Shown: piece after piece, positions 44,494 to 57,230 of the stretch
Layout: each line of letters starts with the position of its first letter
Position numbering within the stretch: position 1 is the first letter of the stretch
DNA from: Anomaloglossus baeobatrachus
Lineage: Eukaryota; Chordata; Amphibia; Anura; Aromobatidae
NCBI RefSeq assembly: GCF_048569485.1
Contig: NC_134364.1
Coordinates: 135,714,636-135,778,635, forward strand
DNA length: 64,000 nucleotides
Direction of reading: 5' to 3'
Program-made: the position numbers and the translations under genes
The notes under the pieces: model-generated
What the model was told of the DNA's origin: nothing
Databases searched by the model: none
The model's input: the letters and a program-made list of their open reading frames with translations, nothing else

Positions 44494-44990
44494 TAACCTC
44501 TTACCGACATTGGACGTACTGAGTATGTCCTGCCTCATGTCAGTATACTCACTGCTGGCTGTCGCAGGCAGCCGGAGGTGAGTTCCGCACATATCAGCTG
44601 ATCTGAACAGCTGACATCTGCGGCTTTCAGGTGCGGGTGGATCCGTTCTCCACTCGCGCCTGTTACCCTCATGCACCGCGCTGTCAAAATCTGACAGCGC
44701 GGTGTACATCACAGCCGTGGTAAGATCTCACTCACCCTGCTCCAATCGGAAGTCACATGACATGATCATGTGGAGCCAATGGTTGCCATGGTAGCAGAGG
44801 GTCATGTGATGAATATCCCAAAAACAATCGTGCAATCACACTTTTTTGTAATTTTTCCGTACTTGGAATTTTGTTTGCAGTACAACTGTATGATTTTTAT
44901 TAGATATACTTTAAAACACAATAAGTGGATGTATATTAGAAAAAAACACTCCTTAAAAAAGTAACCAGACAGGACCGATTAAAGAGGGGT
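44494..44990. mobile_element. Partial TTAA-type MITE
   Basis: It starts TTAACCTCTTACCGACATTGG followed by ACGTACTGAGTATGTCC, similar to the palindromic end at 4935-5029. A hairpin CACCGCGCTGTCAAAATCTG/CAGATTTTGACAGCGCGGTG lies at about 44675-44706. No matching right end was found. Confidence 0.4.
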
Positions 44991-45381
44991 GAGTGAGGAT
45001 ATATGACGAACCTAAAGAGCTATAGGGTTGCCCCTAAGATCTCACACTACCTTGCTGCGGAGGTCGGCGCCCTAAGAAGCACAAATGGCGCCCCCGCTCA
45101 CCGTAGACCCCCCTTGGAGACCCTGATGAGTCCCTGAACTAAATCCTGCCGACAACAACGTTATCTACAAATTACAAGTCTGACCAAGGAGGTTAAATAA
45201 CCAGGCTCAAAAAGTGATAATAACAAATGTATCCACTAATAACATACCATGCTGATTCATGATAGATCCAGCATGCAAAACCCATTCAAACGGCTAGGGC
45301 TACTGGTGTGCACCACAGCAACCAGCAGGAATGAAAAAGGGAACCGCCCGAAAAAGGGGGTAAACAAGTGCTATAGGTCAG

Positions 45382-45844
45382 ACTATAAACAAAATAGAGG
45401 CGTAAGGCCAGGCTCAACTGCTAAAAAGGGGGGGTGCTTAAGAGAGAAGACTACAATAATAATAGATAAATCCCCAGCACTCAGTAGGACAAGAGACTGA
45501 AAAAATGCAAACGTGTTTGATTAGTAGAATATCTGCAAAAAGAAAATAACATTCTCTTCCTTCATCTGTCTTTCAGACCTCTTAGGGTACTGCAAAGTTA
45601 CCACAAAAATTGACGCCTCCTCTAAGATACAGTCTTTGACGGTCAATTCGTCCCCCCCCCAACTCTTTGATAAAACCTTGACAAAGGTCATGTCTGGCCA
45701 AAACGTTGGCTTTGCTTAAATTCTGGTTGAGGTGTTATTTTCCTTCTGCAGATATTCTACTAATAAAACACATTTGCATTATTTCAGTCTCTTGTCCTAC
45801 TGAGTGCTGAGAATTTATCTATTATTATTGTAGACTATAAACAA
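45382..45844. mobile_element. Hairpin MITE-like insertion
   Basis: The arms at about 45452-45540 and 45750-45838 are inverted copies (ACAATAATAATAGATAAAT, AGTAGGACAAGAGACTGAAA and complements). GACTATAAACAAA occurs both at 45382 and at 45832, which may be a duplication of the target or an overlap with an arm. The middle has CAAAACGTTGGC-type dispersed repeat sequence. No transposase. Confidence 0.5.
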
Positions 45845-46574
45845 AGAGAAAAGCTAAAAAACTTCCCTTATAGATATGGTCATACGAAAAGTGGCCTCAA
45901 CACATTTCTCCTGTGTTTCAGGTTCATCAGGAGGCCTTGCTGGGGTTAGATGTCCCTAGGTCCATGGGTGTTTTCCAGAAACATGCAGCAATTGATGTTG
46001 CTGATTGAAAATTGCAAATCCGCCATCGTAGTGCCCGTAAATTGTAGTGCTCATAGATTGTGCCCAGCTCGTGCTTCTGGAGACATGCACTCTGTAAATT
46101 AGTGGACTCGCCCCACTACAGTAATTCCAAATGTGGATACTAAATGTGGTAGTGGTACACTCCAGAGCTCAGAAGGAGGAGGCATTCAGATTTGGGAGCG
46201 CAGATTTTGCTGCTTTTTTTGGGAGGGGGGGAACAATGGTGCTTTTCCAGAGCGTATGTGTTACCAGTAATGTGGTAGTCCCCTACATTTACATTGACAG
46301 GTGACAGACCTGAGTGGGGACATTTTTTTTGTGGATTGAGTTTAAACTTTTATTGGGAGCATTTTACATACAATTTTGGATAACATTTATTTTGTGCTCT
46401 ACGCTGAGCACTAACATTGAGGTCTCCAACTAAATCTCTGAATGATGTGATTCAGATGACTCCCCCGAGCGATCTACTCACTATAATGAGACAGCAGAGT
46501 TACTCTGGACTATGTTTGGCCTCTATCTGTCTTTTTAGAAGTGCACATACCTGTGATGATTGTGCTTCATTATA
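45845..46574. other. No supported gene
   Basis: Mixed repeat-like sequence; GGTTCATCAGGAGGCCTTGC near 45920 recalls a dispersed frog repeat. No terminal repeats or frames could be supported. Confidence 0.35.
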
Positions 46575-46580
46575 GTGAAT

Positions 46581-47675
46581 TGTTACGAGGGGGACCCGGG
46601 GAAGCGTGCCAAGATGGGAAATGGACAGCTTCCGCCGCTCAAGGTCCACTGTGCGGTGTAAGGGACCGCTGCTATGGTGGGTGAAGAGTGAGCGGGTTGC
46701 TGCTAGCGATCGTCTGGAATGTCACAGACGATCTATGTACACCGGTCCGCCCTAACCCGTGAGGGTTGTATGGCTCGGGGCTTCTCGATCGGTGTACCTG
46801 TTGCACGGGGACGCACAGAGGTGCTTATGCACGTGTGCCAGCGGGAGTCACAGAATATGGCACGAGGGTAGCACAGAGGTGCCCACGCACGTGTGCTTTC
46901 AATAACCAGGTGAGTCCGGTGGAGACTCGAGGAGCTCACCTGGGACAGGAACACGGCCTGTTGAAGGAGATACTGCCGGAGCAGCAAGGCCGGAGCAGCA
47001 AGGCAAGAACACGGCCTGCAAACCAGGTGCTGCCTAAGCAGCAAGGGCCAAGCCCACAAAAGACAATAATGCCTGAGCAGTGGCGTGGCAGCACACTGCC
47101 AGACATCCAAACATAGAAGGACAGTCGCACACCGCCATGATGGCAGGGGGAGCTTTTAAGGAGGTGTAGCTCCACCCAAGGGCGGGCGTGAGATGGACGT
47201 GACCCAATCAGGATTCGTGACGTCTTGGCCCGGCCAGTCAGGATTCAGCACACCACCAGCCTAGTTATCGGGCCGTGTGATATCAGTGAGCGAATCAGAA
47301 GACGTCACGTGGGGCACATACTCATCTTCCTGCCTCTGGGTCATAAAGGCGGGATCCTCGGTTTCACAATGTGCAGAGATAAGGGAAGTCTTGCTGCTTC
47401 CCTGAGCATCCATCCTTTGCACACTGCGCATCCTCCCAGACCCTCTGTGATGCTGAGCAGGAGTGCTCATGGCAGACAAGGGATGGGAGACCACTCCATT
47501 CCTTGCAAGGGGAGAACCACTAGGTGTCACCCTTCTGCTGCGTCTCTGAGGAGGCAACTCCTGCAGACTGTGCAGTCTCCCAGACCTTTGGTGCTGCTGA
47601 GCAGGAGGGCTCGCGGCAGACAAGGAATGGGGGACCACCTCATTCCTTGCAACAGGAGAGCCACGAGGTGTAACA
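46581..47675 (+). repeat. Solo LTR, third family
   Basis: It starts TGTTACGAGGGGG and ends GAGGTGTAACA, with a 6-bp duplication GTGAAT (46575-46580 and 47676-47681). A segment of about 100 bp near its right end (TGCTGAGCAGGAG...CATTCCTTGCAA...GAGGTGT) is present twice, at about 47450-47530 and 47590-47671. There is no interior coding region. The orientation is given by the TG...CA reading only. Confidence 0.8.
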
Positions 47676-47681
47676 GTGAAT

Positions 47682-49318
47682 GTTCTGTCAGAGGTGTTCT
47701 TTGAATCACGTATGTCAGAGATTTACACATATACCCAAGTGTAAGTGCTCAATGTAGAAAGCAGGATAAATGTGAGCTAGGGCTTAGGCCTCATGTACAC
47801 TCTCCAATTTTCCCCGCATTTTTTGCCACGTTTTTGGATGCAGTTTTGGTCACCGAGCTGCATGCATTTCCTTGCCCAGGAAAGTCTATGAACTTTAATT
47901 TTTGCTGTGCACACATTGCAGTTTTTTTGGCTGCATCTTTTTGATGACCACAAAGATGCAGCATGTCAATTCTTTTTGCATTTTGCCCCTACGTTTCACA
48001 CTAGTGATGGGAGGAGTCACAAAAGATCAATCCTCCGCAGACTCGGGGTCGGCGGGAGATTGATCCCTGGTATCTGGCTGGATGCTGGTCCCCATATAAT
48101 CTATGGTGACCAGAATCCGGTGCAAAGGGGTAGGAGCAGGTGCTTCATACTTACCAAGTCACCGCCGCAGCTGTACTCTCCCGCAGCCACTTCCGGGGCC
48201 GCTTATTAGGCTAATGCATATTCAATGCTTCCTTCACCCACTGGTGTAATCACAACCACATGCTGCTGTTTTAAAAAAATATTTAAATAAATAATAAAAA
48301 AACTGGCATGCAATTTTGGTACCCAGCCAAGATAAAGCCCGACAGCTGGGGGCTGGTATTCTCAAACTGAGGAGACCCATGCTTATTGGGCTCCCCCAAG
48401 CCTAAAAATAGCAGCCCACAGACACCCAGGATTGCCCCATCCATTAGATGTGACAGTCCCCGAACTTTACCTCGGCTCTTCCCGATTGCCATGGTGTGGT
48501 TGCAATAGGGGCAATAAGGAGTTAATGTCAGCTCATAGCTGCCACTAAGCTCTAGATTAGTAATGGGGGGGCATCTATGAGACCACCGATTATTATCTGT
48601 AAGTGAAAAGAAATAAACAAAAACACCCAAAAATCCTTTACTTGAAGTAAAATACAAAAAATCACCCTCTTTCACTATTTTATTAACCCCCAAAAGACTC
48701 CTGCAGGTCTGACGTAAACCACGACGATGCCATCTAAATTTACACTGAGCGGTCATAGAACATGACTGCACGCTGTGAGGTTCAGGCAGAGACTGAGTGA
48801 GCAATACGATTAGCGGTGACGTCACTCAGGTTAGCCGCGGCCACAGCTGGAGGTTGCTTGACCTCAGGTGACTTTAGTGATACTTCATACTTCACTGCTG
48901 TGCAAAGACACTATGGGGAAGGAGGGGTGGAGAATTGATGCCACTGCCCTGCTGTCTGCATGAAAGTTTTTATCTCAAGACTCCAAGATGGGTTTCCAAA
49001 TTGTCTGCACTGGCAGGTTTATGGGAGCACCAGCCCTACACCTGTCTGTCATTCACCTCAATATTTGTTATGTCAATAGTCTGGGAAGCTAATGGCTATG
49101 CTAAAACAGTGGTGCTATACTGTAAAACGTATTTTTTGCTGTTTTGGAAGCTTTTTGTCCCCCTTAAAGGTGTTTTCTCTGCCTTACATTTGGCCTCCCA
49201 TTGAATTCAATGGGGTTCAAAAAAGGTTCATAGTTCAGGTCGGCAAACAATTTGGTGAATGTAGCATTTTTTCGATAAGGCTCGGCAAACCGAACTTTGA
49301 AAGGTTTGCTCATCTCTA
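47682..49318. mobile_element. Composite of MITE fragments
   Basis: A left portion (about 47785-47998) has TTTTTGGATGCAGTTTTGG-style sequence like the ends of the MITE at 7717. From 48010, TAGTGATGGGAGGAGTCAC starts a hAT-like end whose next 200 bases resemble 17002-17336. The segment at 48300-48700 resembles 21340-21680 in reverse. It ends with AAAGGTTTGCTCATCTCTA at 49318. The 8-bp flanks of the outer ends do not match, so more than one element is involved. Confidence 0.5.
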
Positions 49319-49866
49319 AAAATCACAGCACATAAAGCATCCACAAAGTTGAGACACAAGGGCTTGTGTCATTGGCTGTCTAAGTCCCTCTACATGTAAA
49401 ATGCGGACATGCGGCATCGGCACTATTTTGTGATTGTTAAAGCTCAGGGAAGGTGCTGCCACCGCTGCTGCTACACAGGTATCTTAGCTAGGAGTTTAAT
49501 CATAGGTAGTCAAGATAGATAGAAGATCAATAGTGTAGAATAGGGATGTGCAGTGTAGGGAAAGGTGTGTGTGTGCCACAAATAGGCATTTCATGATACA
49601 AATAGGGATTACTACTTGTGAGTGCCTGCTAAAAAGTTGCCAATCAATGATCTAGCTAGGAATTGGTCCTTTAAAATGCCTGCTAAAAATTCCAGTGAAC
49701 CGTGTATTACTACTTTTTAGTGCCTGCTAAAAATTTGACAATTACAGTAAGTATTGTCACTTTAGGGAGCCTGCTCAAAATTGGCCAATGAACCATGTCA
49801 ATAGGTATTACTACTTTTAGTGTCTGCTAAACAATTTCCAGTGAACCATCTCAATAGGTATTGGTC
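49319..49866. repeat. Degenerate tandem repeat, unit about 60 bp
   Basis: Units with GTGCCTGCTAAAAATT...CCAGTGAACCATCTCAATAGGTATT recur from about 49610. The same repeat continues at 56769-56880, after the hAT, and at 62640-63300, so both hATs inserted into one array-rich stretch. Confidence 0.75.
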
Positions 49867-50194
49867 CTTTTTAGTAGAGATGAGCGAACCGGTCCCGGTT
49901 CGGCTCGAGGTCGGTTCGCCGAACGGAGGTCCCGTTCGAGTTCGGCTCATCGAACGTTCGACGAACCGAACTCGAACTGCATAGGAAACAATGGCAGGCA
50001 ATCACAAACACATAAAAACACCTAGAAAACACCCTCAAAGGTGTCCAAAAGGTGACAAACAACTCACAACACAACACAAACACATGTGAAAGTGACAAGG
50101 ACATATACTCATGCGAAAACAAAACAGCTGGACAAGGAAAAAGAGGAGGACACACAGATATAGGCATGGCACGCCCTTCTAAAATCATGTAAAA

Positions 50195-51500
50195 CACCGC
50201 AAGGTGACTCCAAGCGTAGTCTCCCTTTTTTTCCAAAAATTGGGCCCCACACACACCCACCCCTTCAGTGGCAGCAGTTGTGCCCCAGTTGTACAATTCA
50301 CAGCTAGATTTGCATCAAGCACATTAAAAAATACGCCATTCTTATCCGTCCCCAGGATGACACCGGGGTAGGTAGCAAAGTCTTTCCTGACCCCAGCTCT
50401 GTTCATCTTGGATCATTTTTAAAAAACACAGCAAGCAAGGGTTACTCCAAGCGGAGTCTCAATTTTTTCCAAAAATTGGGCCCCACACACACCCACCCCT
50501 TCAGTGGCAGCAGTTGTGCCCCAGTTGTACACTTCACAGCTAGATTTGCATCAAGCACATTCAAAAATACGCCATAATTAACCGTCCCCAGGATGACACC
50601 AGGGTAGGTAGCAAAGTCTTTCCTGATCCCAGCTCTGTTCATCTTGGCTTCTTTTAAAAACACAGCAAGCAAGGGTTACTCCAAGCGGAGTCTCCCTTTT
50701 TTCCAAAAATTGGGCCCCACACACACCCACCCCTTCAGTGGCAGCAGTTGTGCCCCAGTTGTACACTTCACAGCTAGATTTGCATCAAGCACATTCAAAA
50801 ATACGCTATTCTTAACCGTCCCCAGGATGACACCGGGGTAGGTAGCAAAGTCTTTCCTGATCCCAGCTCTGTTCATCTTGGCTTCTTTTAAAAACACAGC
50901 AAGCAAGGGTTACTCCAAGCGGAGCCTCCCTTTTTTCCAAAAATTGGGCCCCACACACACCCACCCCTTCAGTGGCAGCAGTTGTGCCCCAGTTGTACAC
51001 TTCACAGCTAGATTTGCATCAAGCACATTCAAAAATACGCTATTCTTAACCGTCCCCAGGATGACACCGGGGTAGGTAGCAAAGTCTTTCCTGTTCCCAG
51101 CTCTGTTTATCTTGGCTTCTTTTAAAAACAATGTAAGCAAGGGTTACTCCAAGCGGAGTCTCCCTTTTTTCCAAAAATTGGGCCCCACACACACCCACCC
51201 CTTCAGTGGCAGCAGTTGTGCCCCAGTTGTACACTTCACAGCTAGATTTGCATCAAGCACATTCAAAAATACGCTATTCTTAACCGTCCCCAGGATGACA
51301 CCGGGGTAGGTAGCAAAGTCTTTCCTGATCCCAGCTCTGTTCATCTTGGCTTCTTTTAAAAACAATGTAAGCAAGGGTTACTCCAAGCGGAGTCTCCCTT
51401 TTTTCCAAAAATTGGGCCCCACACACACCCACCCCTTCAGTGGCAGCACTTGGGCCCTAGTTGTACACTTCACAGCTAGATTTGCATCAAGCACATTCCA
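50195..51500. repeat. 234-bp tandem repeat, about 5.5 units
   Basis: Units contain GGGTTACTCCAAGCGGAGTC, TTTTTTCCAAAAATTGGGCC and CCAGGATGACACCGGGGTAG. The period is exactly 234 bp between 50676, 50910 and 51144. The last unit runs into the transposase 3' end, so the unit probably comes from the gene's tail. The same unit starts again at 63660 in the second hAT copy. Confidence 0.95.
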
Positions 51501-51513
51501 AATCCACAAGCAT

Positions 51514-54500
51514 TTACTCTCCCCAGGATGACACAGGGGTAGTAAATTCCTTCTGGATCCATGACTTGTTCATTTTGATGAACGTCAGTCTGTCCACATT
51601 GTCACTGGACAGACGCGTGCGCTTATCTGTCAGCACACACCCAGCAGCACTGAAGACACGTTCAGAGACAACGCTGGCAGCTGGACACGACAAAATCTCC
51701 AAGGCGTAACTGGAGAGCTCTGGCCATTTTTCTAGATTTGAAGCCCAAAAGGAGCAAGGCTCCATTTGCAAAGTCATGGCATCGATGTTCATTTGGAGAT
51801 ACTCCTGTATCATCCTCTCCAGCCGTTGACTATGTGTCAGACTTGTTGTCTCTGGTGGCCTTGCAAAGGAGGGTCTAAAAAAATTATGAAAAGATTCCAT
51901 AAAATTGCTGTTACCAGCACCAGATACGGTGCTACTGGTACGGGTAGACTGTTGAAGATGACGAGACCGTCCCATGTTTGTCAAGTTACAACTGGGAGAT
52001 TCACTCCCTGCACCTGCACGGTTGTTTGGTGGAAAAGCCGATCTAAGATCGAGTAACAGCTTCTGCTGATACTCCTGCATACGTGCGTCCCTTTCTATGG
52101 CTGGAATTATGTCACAAAATTTGGACTTGTACCGGGGATCTAATAGTGTGGCAAGCCAGTAGTCATCATCACTTCTAATTTTGACAATACGAGGGTCATG
52201 TTGGAGGTAGTGCAACAAGAAGGCACTCATGTGTCTTGCGCAGCCATGCGGACCAAGTCCACGCTGTGTTTGTGGCATAGAGGTGCTAACCGTTCTTTCT
52301 TCCTCTGACATCTCCCCCCCAACCTCTTTCAACTGAAATTTGACCAAGGTCTCCCTCATCTGCTGAGTCTTCCATGTCCATGGACAGTTCGTCCTCCATT
52401 TCTTCATGTTCTCCTGCACCTTCCTCAACATCTCACCTGCTACCATGCGCCCTTGTTGATCCCCGGCCCACATGGTCCCATGCCTGGCGCCTTGGTGATG
52501 ATGAATGTCTGGACCTTGGTGATGTTGTAGTGTCTTGCGCATATGAATCCTCCTGTAGTTCATCCCCTTCCTGTTGTCCCACCCCCTGACTCCGAATAGT
52601 GTTTAGCGTGTGCTCCAGCATGTAAATGACTGGAATCGTCATGCTGATAATGGCATTGTCAGCGCTAAACATATTCGTCGCCATGTCGAAACTGTGCAGA
52701 AGGGTGCATAGGTCCTTGATCTGAGACCACTCCATCAGGGTGATCTGCCCCACCTCTGCATCTCGTTGGCCCAGGCTATACGTCATGACGTATTGCACCA
52801 GGGCTCGGCGGTGCTGCCACAGTCGCTGTAACATGTGGAGAGTTGAATTCCAGCGTGTCGCCACATCGCATTTCAGGCGATGAACCGGCAGGCCGAAAGA
52901 CTTCTGGAGCGATGCTAGTCGCTCAGCTGCGGCGCTTGAACGGCGGAAGTGAGCAGACAGTTTTCGTGCCCTGTTCAGAAGGCCATCTAGGCCGGGATAG
53001 TGTGTAAAAAATTGCTGGACGACAAGGTTCAACACGTGAGCCATACAAGGTACGTGAGTCACCTTGCCCAGGCGAAGGGCCGCACCCAGGTTTGCAGCAT
53101 TGTCGCACACGGCCTTACCAGGCTGCAGGTTAAGTGGAGACAACCATTTATTAAACTCGGACCGCAGAGCTGACCACAACTCCTCAGCTGTGTGACTCTT
53201 ATTCCCAAGACATGTCAAGCTAAAGACCGCCTGATGCCGTTGCGCTCTGCTGCCAGCATAGTAATGAGGGGTGCGTGATTCCTTCTGCGCAGTGAGAACG
53301 CTGGTCGCCTGACCAGGCAGGCTTGGGGCGGAGGTGGAGGACCCAGATGAGGTGGAGGAGGCAGAAGCAGTGGCGGAACTTGGACAGACAGAGGATTGAC
53401 ACACAAGTCGTGGGGACGGCAAGACTTGTGCAGCAGACCCTTCACCATCTATCACCATAGTTACCCAGTGCCCAGTCAGCGACATGTAACGTCCCTGTCC
53501 ATGCTTACTGGTCCAAGTATCGGTGGTGAAATGCACCCGTTCACACACAGAGTTTCTCAAGGAAGCGGTGATGTTGTGTGCGACATGCTGGTGTAGCGCG
53601 GGCACACCTTTCTTAGAGAAGTAGTGGCGACTAGGCATCTGGTACTGGGGCACAGCGACAGACATAAGGTCTCTAAAATCCTGTGTGTCCACTAGGCGGA
53701 AAGGCAGCATTTCGGTAGCCAACAGCTATCAGAGGGATAGTCAACCTCTTAGCTTTGTCATGGGTCGCAGGAAGTGGCCTTTTATTTTACCACATCTGAG
53801 GGACAGAGATCTGGCTGCTGTGTGTAGACGGTGTTGAGTAGGGTGTCCCTGGAAAAATGCAGGTTTGTGAGGAAAGTGCAGGCGGAGACATGATGTTGCC
53901 TTCATCCAACGTTGGTGCTATCGATGTCTGAGAGAGCTGTACACACTCACTTGTTTCCCCTTCCAAACCAACTGACGACCTACCAAGCAAACTGCCTGTT
54001 GCGGTTACAGTGGTGGAAGTTGTGGGTGGAAAAACAGGTGTGACAGCTGTCCCCACAGTCCTAGAAGATGACGAGCGCGCGGATGCACTGGAAGGGGCAG
54101 GCGGTGGATGGTTTGCTCCGCTAGGCCGCATTGCAGCATGGTGAGCTTCCCACCGAGCCATATGATATTTATTCATGTGACGATTCATGGAAGAAGTTGT
54201 CAAACTGCTGAGGTTTTGACCTCTACTAAGAGAACCATGACAAATTTTACAGATCACATAATTTGGGCAATCTTTTTCTATGTCAAAAAAGGACCAGGCT
54301 AGGCAAGGCTTAGAGGCCATGCGACCTGTTGATCCACCCCGAATAATGCTCAGAGGCAGAGTGGTGGCTGAGGATGCAGTTGTAGACGTGCTACCAGTAC
54401 TCCGACTGTGTCCAGGAAGGCGCAAGGTAACTTCGTCATCAGTTGCATCCTCCTCCACCACCTCTGTTGACCTCCTCGAGTGCCTGACTGTGGGTTGACA

Positions 54501-55364
54501 GTAGGTGGGATCTAGAACTTCATCATCAATTGTTGTGTTTGCACTACCCTCCCCCTCAGATTGAGCCTCTTCTTGCCCTGACCGAATATTTAAGTTGTCA
54601 TCCCAATCGGGTATCTGCGTCTCATCTTCATCAGTATGTTCCTCATTGTCTATAACCACAGGTGTTACAGTTTGTGACAAAGGGTCAACATTATGCTCAG
54701 AAACTTGGTCCTCACGGCCTGAATCAGAGTCACAAAGGTTCTGGGCATCACTGCAGACCATTTCCTGTTCTGTACTCACTGTAGCTTGGGAGCAGACCTC
54801 TGATTCCCAGGCTATAGTGTGACTGAACAGCTCTGCAGACTCAGCCATCTCAGTTCCACCATACTGTGCAGGGCTGATGGAGACTTCAGAGCTGGGAGAA
54901 AGCAAGTTTGATTGGGATGACAACTCAGAGGACTGGTGTTTTTTGGATGTGGTACTTGAAGTGGCTGAGAGGGCACTTGTTGGACCACTTGAGATCCATT
55001 CAAGCATTTTCCTTTTTTGGCCATCATCTACCTTTGTTCCTGTTGTTCGTATCCGTAAAAAAGGGAGCACATCGGATTGTCCACGGTAAGTAGTAGACAT
55101 CTTACTTTTGCTGGTAGATGGTCTATCTTCAGCAGATGATAATGGAGCTTTGCCACCTTCCCCACGGACAAAACCTTTTTTTCCTTTTCCACCACGCCTC
55201 TTCCCCTTTCCACCAACATCTGTCATTTTGCCACTCATGTTGATTGCGACATGATTGTGCACTGAAAATGTGGTAGTAAAAATTGAGAGGTGGTGTAGAT
55301 TGCAGTGGTGGTCTAGCTTTATTAACAGCAGAATAATAAAGAATAAATATCCCTGACAATGCAA
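51514..55364 (-). pseudogene. hAT transposase with BED finger, broken
   Basis: Three long frames together cover a ZBED-like hAT transposase. 55364-53787: an acidic, Ser/Thr-rich N-terminus, then a BED zinc finger at about residues 350-402 (W-S-F-F, C-x2-C in CKICHG, H-x4-H in RHMNKYH). 53722-52433: catalytic core with the first Asp in FTTDTWTSKHG (residue 68), KAVCDNAANL, CMAHVLNLVV and RWNSTLHML. 52563-51514: LATLLDPRYKSKFC, then the C-terminal dimerisation region with YALEILSCPAASVVSERVFSAAG. A stop and frame change separate the first two near 53720-53790, where KAKRLTIPL is still readable in another frame. Frame changes also lie in the acidic linker near 52290-52560. It would excise and insert hAT ends; this copy cannot as it stands. 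Confidence 0.9.
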
Positions 55365-55394
55365 CTACGGTCCTTAAACTGGCAGCAAAAATTG

Positions 55395-55975
55395 CTAGTA
55401 TAATGGCTTAGTTATAATGAGTTGGAGTGTGCAATGCAGGCAGACGTGCTGCAAATGTTTTTGCACTAGTGGGACTATAGCAAAGTCCAATAGCCACGTT
55501 TAGGATGCCACTAGGTACACTGAGTGTTTGCTAGTATAATGGCTTAGTTATAATGAGTTGGAGTGTGCAATGCAGGCAGAGGTGCTGCAAATGTCTTTGC
55601 ACTAGTGGGACTATAGCAAAGTCCAATAGCCACGTTTAGGATGCCACTAGGTACACTGAGTGTTTGCTAGTATAATGGCTTAGTTATAATGAGTTGGAGT
55701 GTGCAATGCAGGCAGAGGTGCTGCAAATGTCTTTGCACTAGTGGGACTACAGCAAAGTCCAATAGCCACGTTTAGGATGCCACTAGGTACACTGAGTGTT
55801 TGCTAGTATAATGGCTTAGTTATAATGAGTTGGAGTGTGCAATGCAGGCAGAGGTGCTGCAAATGTCTTTGCACTAGTGGGACTATAGCAAAGCCCAATA
55901 GCCACGTTTAGGATGCCACTAGGTACACTGAGTGTTTGCTAGTATAATAGCTTAGTTATAATGAATTGGAGTGTG
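55395..55975. repeat. 136-bp tandem repeat, just over four units
   Basis: CTAGTATAATGGCTTAG recurs at 55395, 55531, 55667, 55803 and 55939. The units are nearly identical. The array lies directly upstream of the transposase start, where a promoter would be expected. Confidence 0.95.
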
Positions 55976-56768
55976 CAGAGGACAGGAGGGTACAGTGCCA
56001 GGATTGTGGGGCTCTGGGTAGAGGAAAGGAAGCCTGCCTTTCTATTCCCTCCTAATGGGGAAATGCAGCGACGAAATCCCTGACCTTTGCTACACAGACG
56101 CTGTCGCTGTTTTCAGGACCTGTCACCTTAACTCTGACCCTGCCCGTACGAGCCCTTAAAAGGACTGATGGAAAGTGCTATCCCTATGCTGTCCAGCGCT
56201 GTGTATGGAACGCATACAGCTGTATCAGCGATAGGACTCAGGACGGAGCTGCACCAGTGATGTCTGACACCAAGGACGCAGAAGAGATAATGGCGTCCTG
56301 GAGGAAAATGTCCGGTTTTATAATGCAGGGACATGTGACATGGACATCCTATCACACATGCCGTTGCTTCTCTTGCTAAACGTCCACTTAGCTGTGTGAG
56401 TCTGGGATTGGCTGACATGCTGGCCCGCCCCACAAGACGCGCGCGCTTAGGGAAGGAAGACAAGGAAAAAAAAAAAATGGCGATCGCCGTTATAGAAACA
56501 GCAGTGATCTGAAGGCGCTGTTCCCGCACACTATACACTGAAATGTCATAATAGTGTGAGTCACAGAGGGACTTACACTATTACAGCGGAAAGCCAGCTA
56601 GGAATTAGCTGTTTTTTTGCTGCTAGAACCGTTCTCGAACGTTTCTAGAACTATCGAGCTTTTGCAAAAAGCTCGAGTTCTAGTTCGATCTAGAACAGGC
56701 CCCAAAATCACTCGAGCCTAGAACTGGAGAACCTCGAACCGCGAACCGCGCTCAACTCTACTTTTTAG

Positions 56769-57230
56769 CGCATGCTACAAATCTGCCAGTGAACCATCTC
56801 AATAGGTATTGTTGCTTTAGAATGTCTGCTAAAAATCGGTCAGGTATTGGTACTTCTGTGGGCCATCCCAATATTGTCATATCAGCCAAAAAATAAAGAA
56901 TTTTACTTTTGTGTCAGGTGTCAGACAGATGTGGGCCATAGAGTTGTGAAACATCTGTTTCAAAGGGGAAGGGTTCATCATCAACCATGAGTGGTAAATC
57001 ACGAAATCATGATGGAAGGGGGAATAGGCGGGTGTACGAGGTATACATGGGGGACAATCTAATGTTAGCCAAACCTCTACTGAACAAACACCAGAATGCC
57101 CTATTCCACGAGAACTGAGAACAACGTCTGCTACTGGACAGGCTACTCCACTCCATTTCTTCGGCAGCACAACGCATCAACTTGTAAATGATGGCTTTCT
57201 TCAAACTGCGCAGTAAATCACATTTCTAGG
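56769..57230. other. 60-bp tandem repeat remnant and AT-rich spacer
   Basis: It continues the CTGCTAAAAAT/CAGTGAACCATCTCAATAGG array to about 56880, then sequence with no supported frame. The segment 56880-57010 (GTGTCAGGTGTCAGACAG...TGGTAAATCACGA) is repeated in diverged form at 62795-62890. Confidence 0.6.

Larger units (their letters stand above)
49875..56760 (-). mobile_element. Long hAT transposon with transposase, 6.9 kb
   Basis: It starts TAGAGATGAGCGAACCGG; the right end reads TAGAGTTGAGCGCGGTTCGC on the other strand. It is flanked by a perfect 8-bp duplication CTTTTTAG (49867-49874 and 56761-56768). The transposase lies on the minus strand between 55364 and 51514. Downstream of it is a 234-bp tandem array (50195-51500) and upstream a 136-bp array (55395-55975). 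A second copy of its left end begins at 63301. The shorter hAT at 24094-26758 has similar ends and may have been moved by this family. Confidence 0.92.

Noticed and set aside
44494-44990. Complete piggyBac-type element
   Set aside because: Only a TTAA-start left end was found; no paired right end or second TTAA at a suitable place.
48283-48825. Minus-strand frame of 180 codons
   Set aside because: It matches MITE sequence related to 21340-21680 and has no domain. Chance open frame in a repeat.
51514-55364. Domesticated host ZBED gene
   Set aside because: It lies between hAT ends with a perfect 8-bp duplication, and it has a stop and frame changes. It is an element copy, not an exapted gene.
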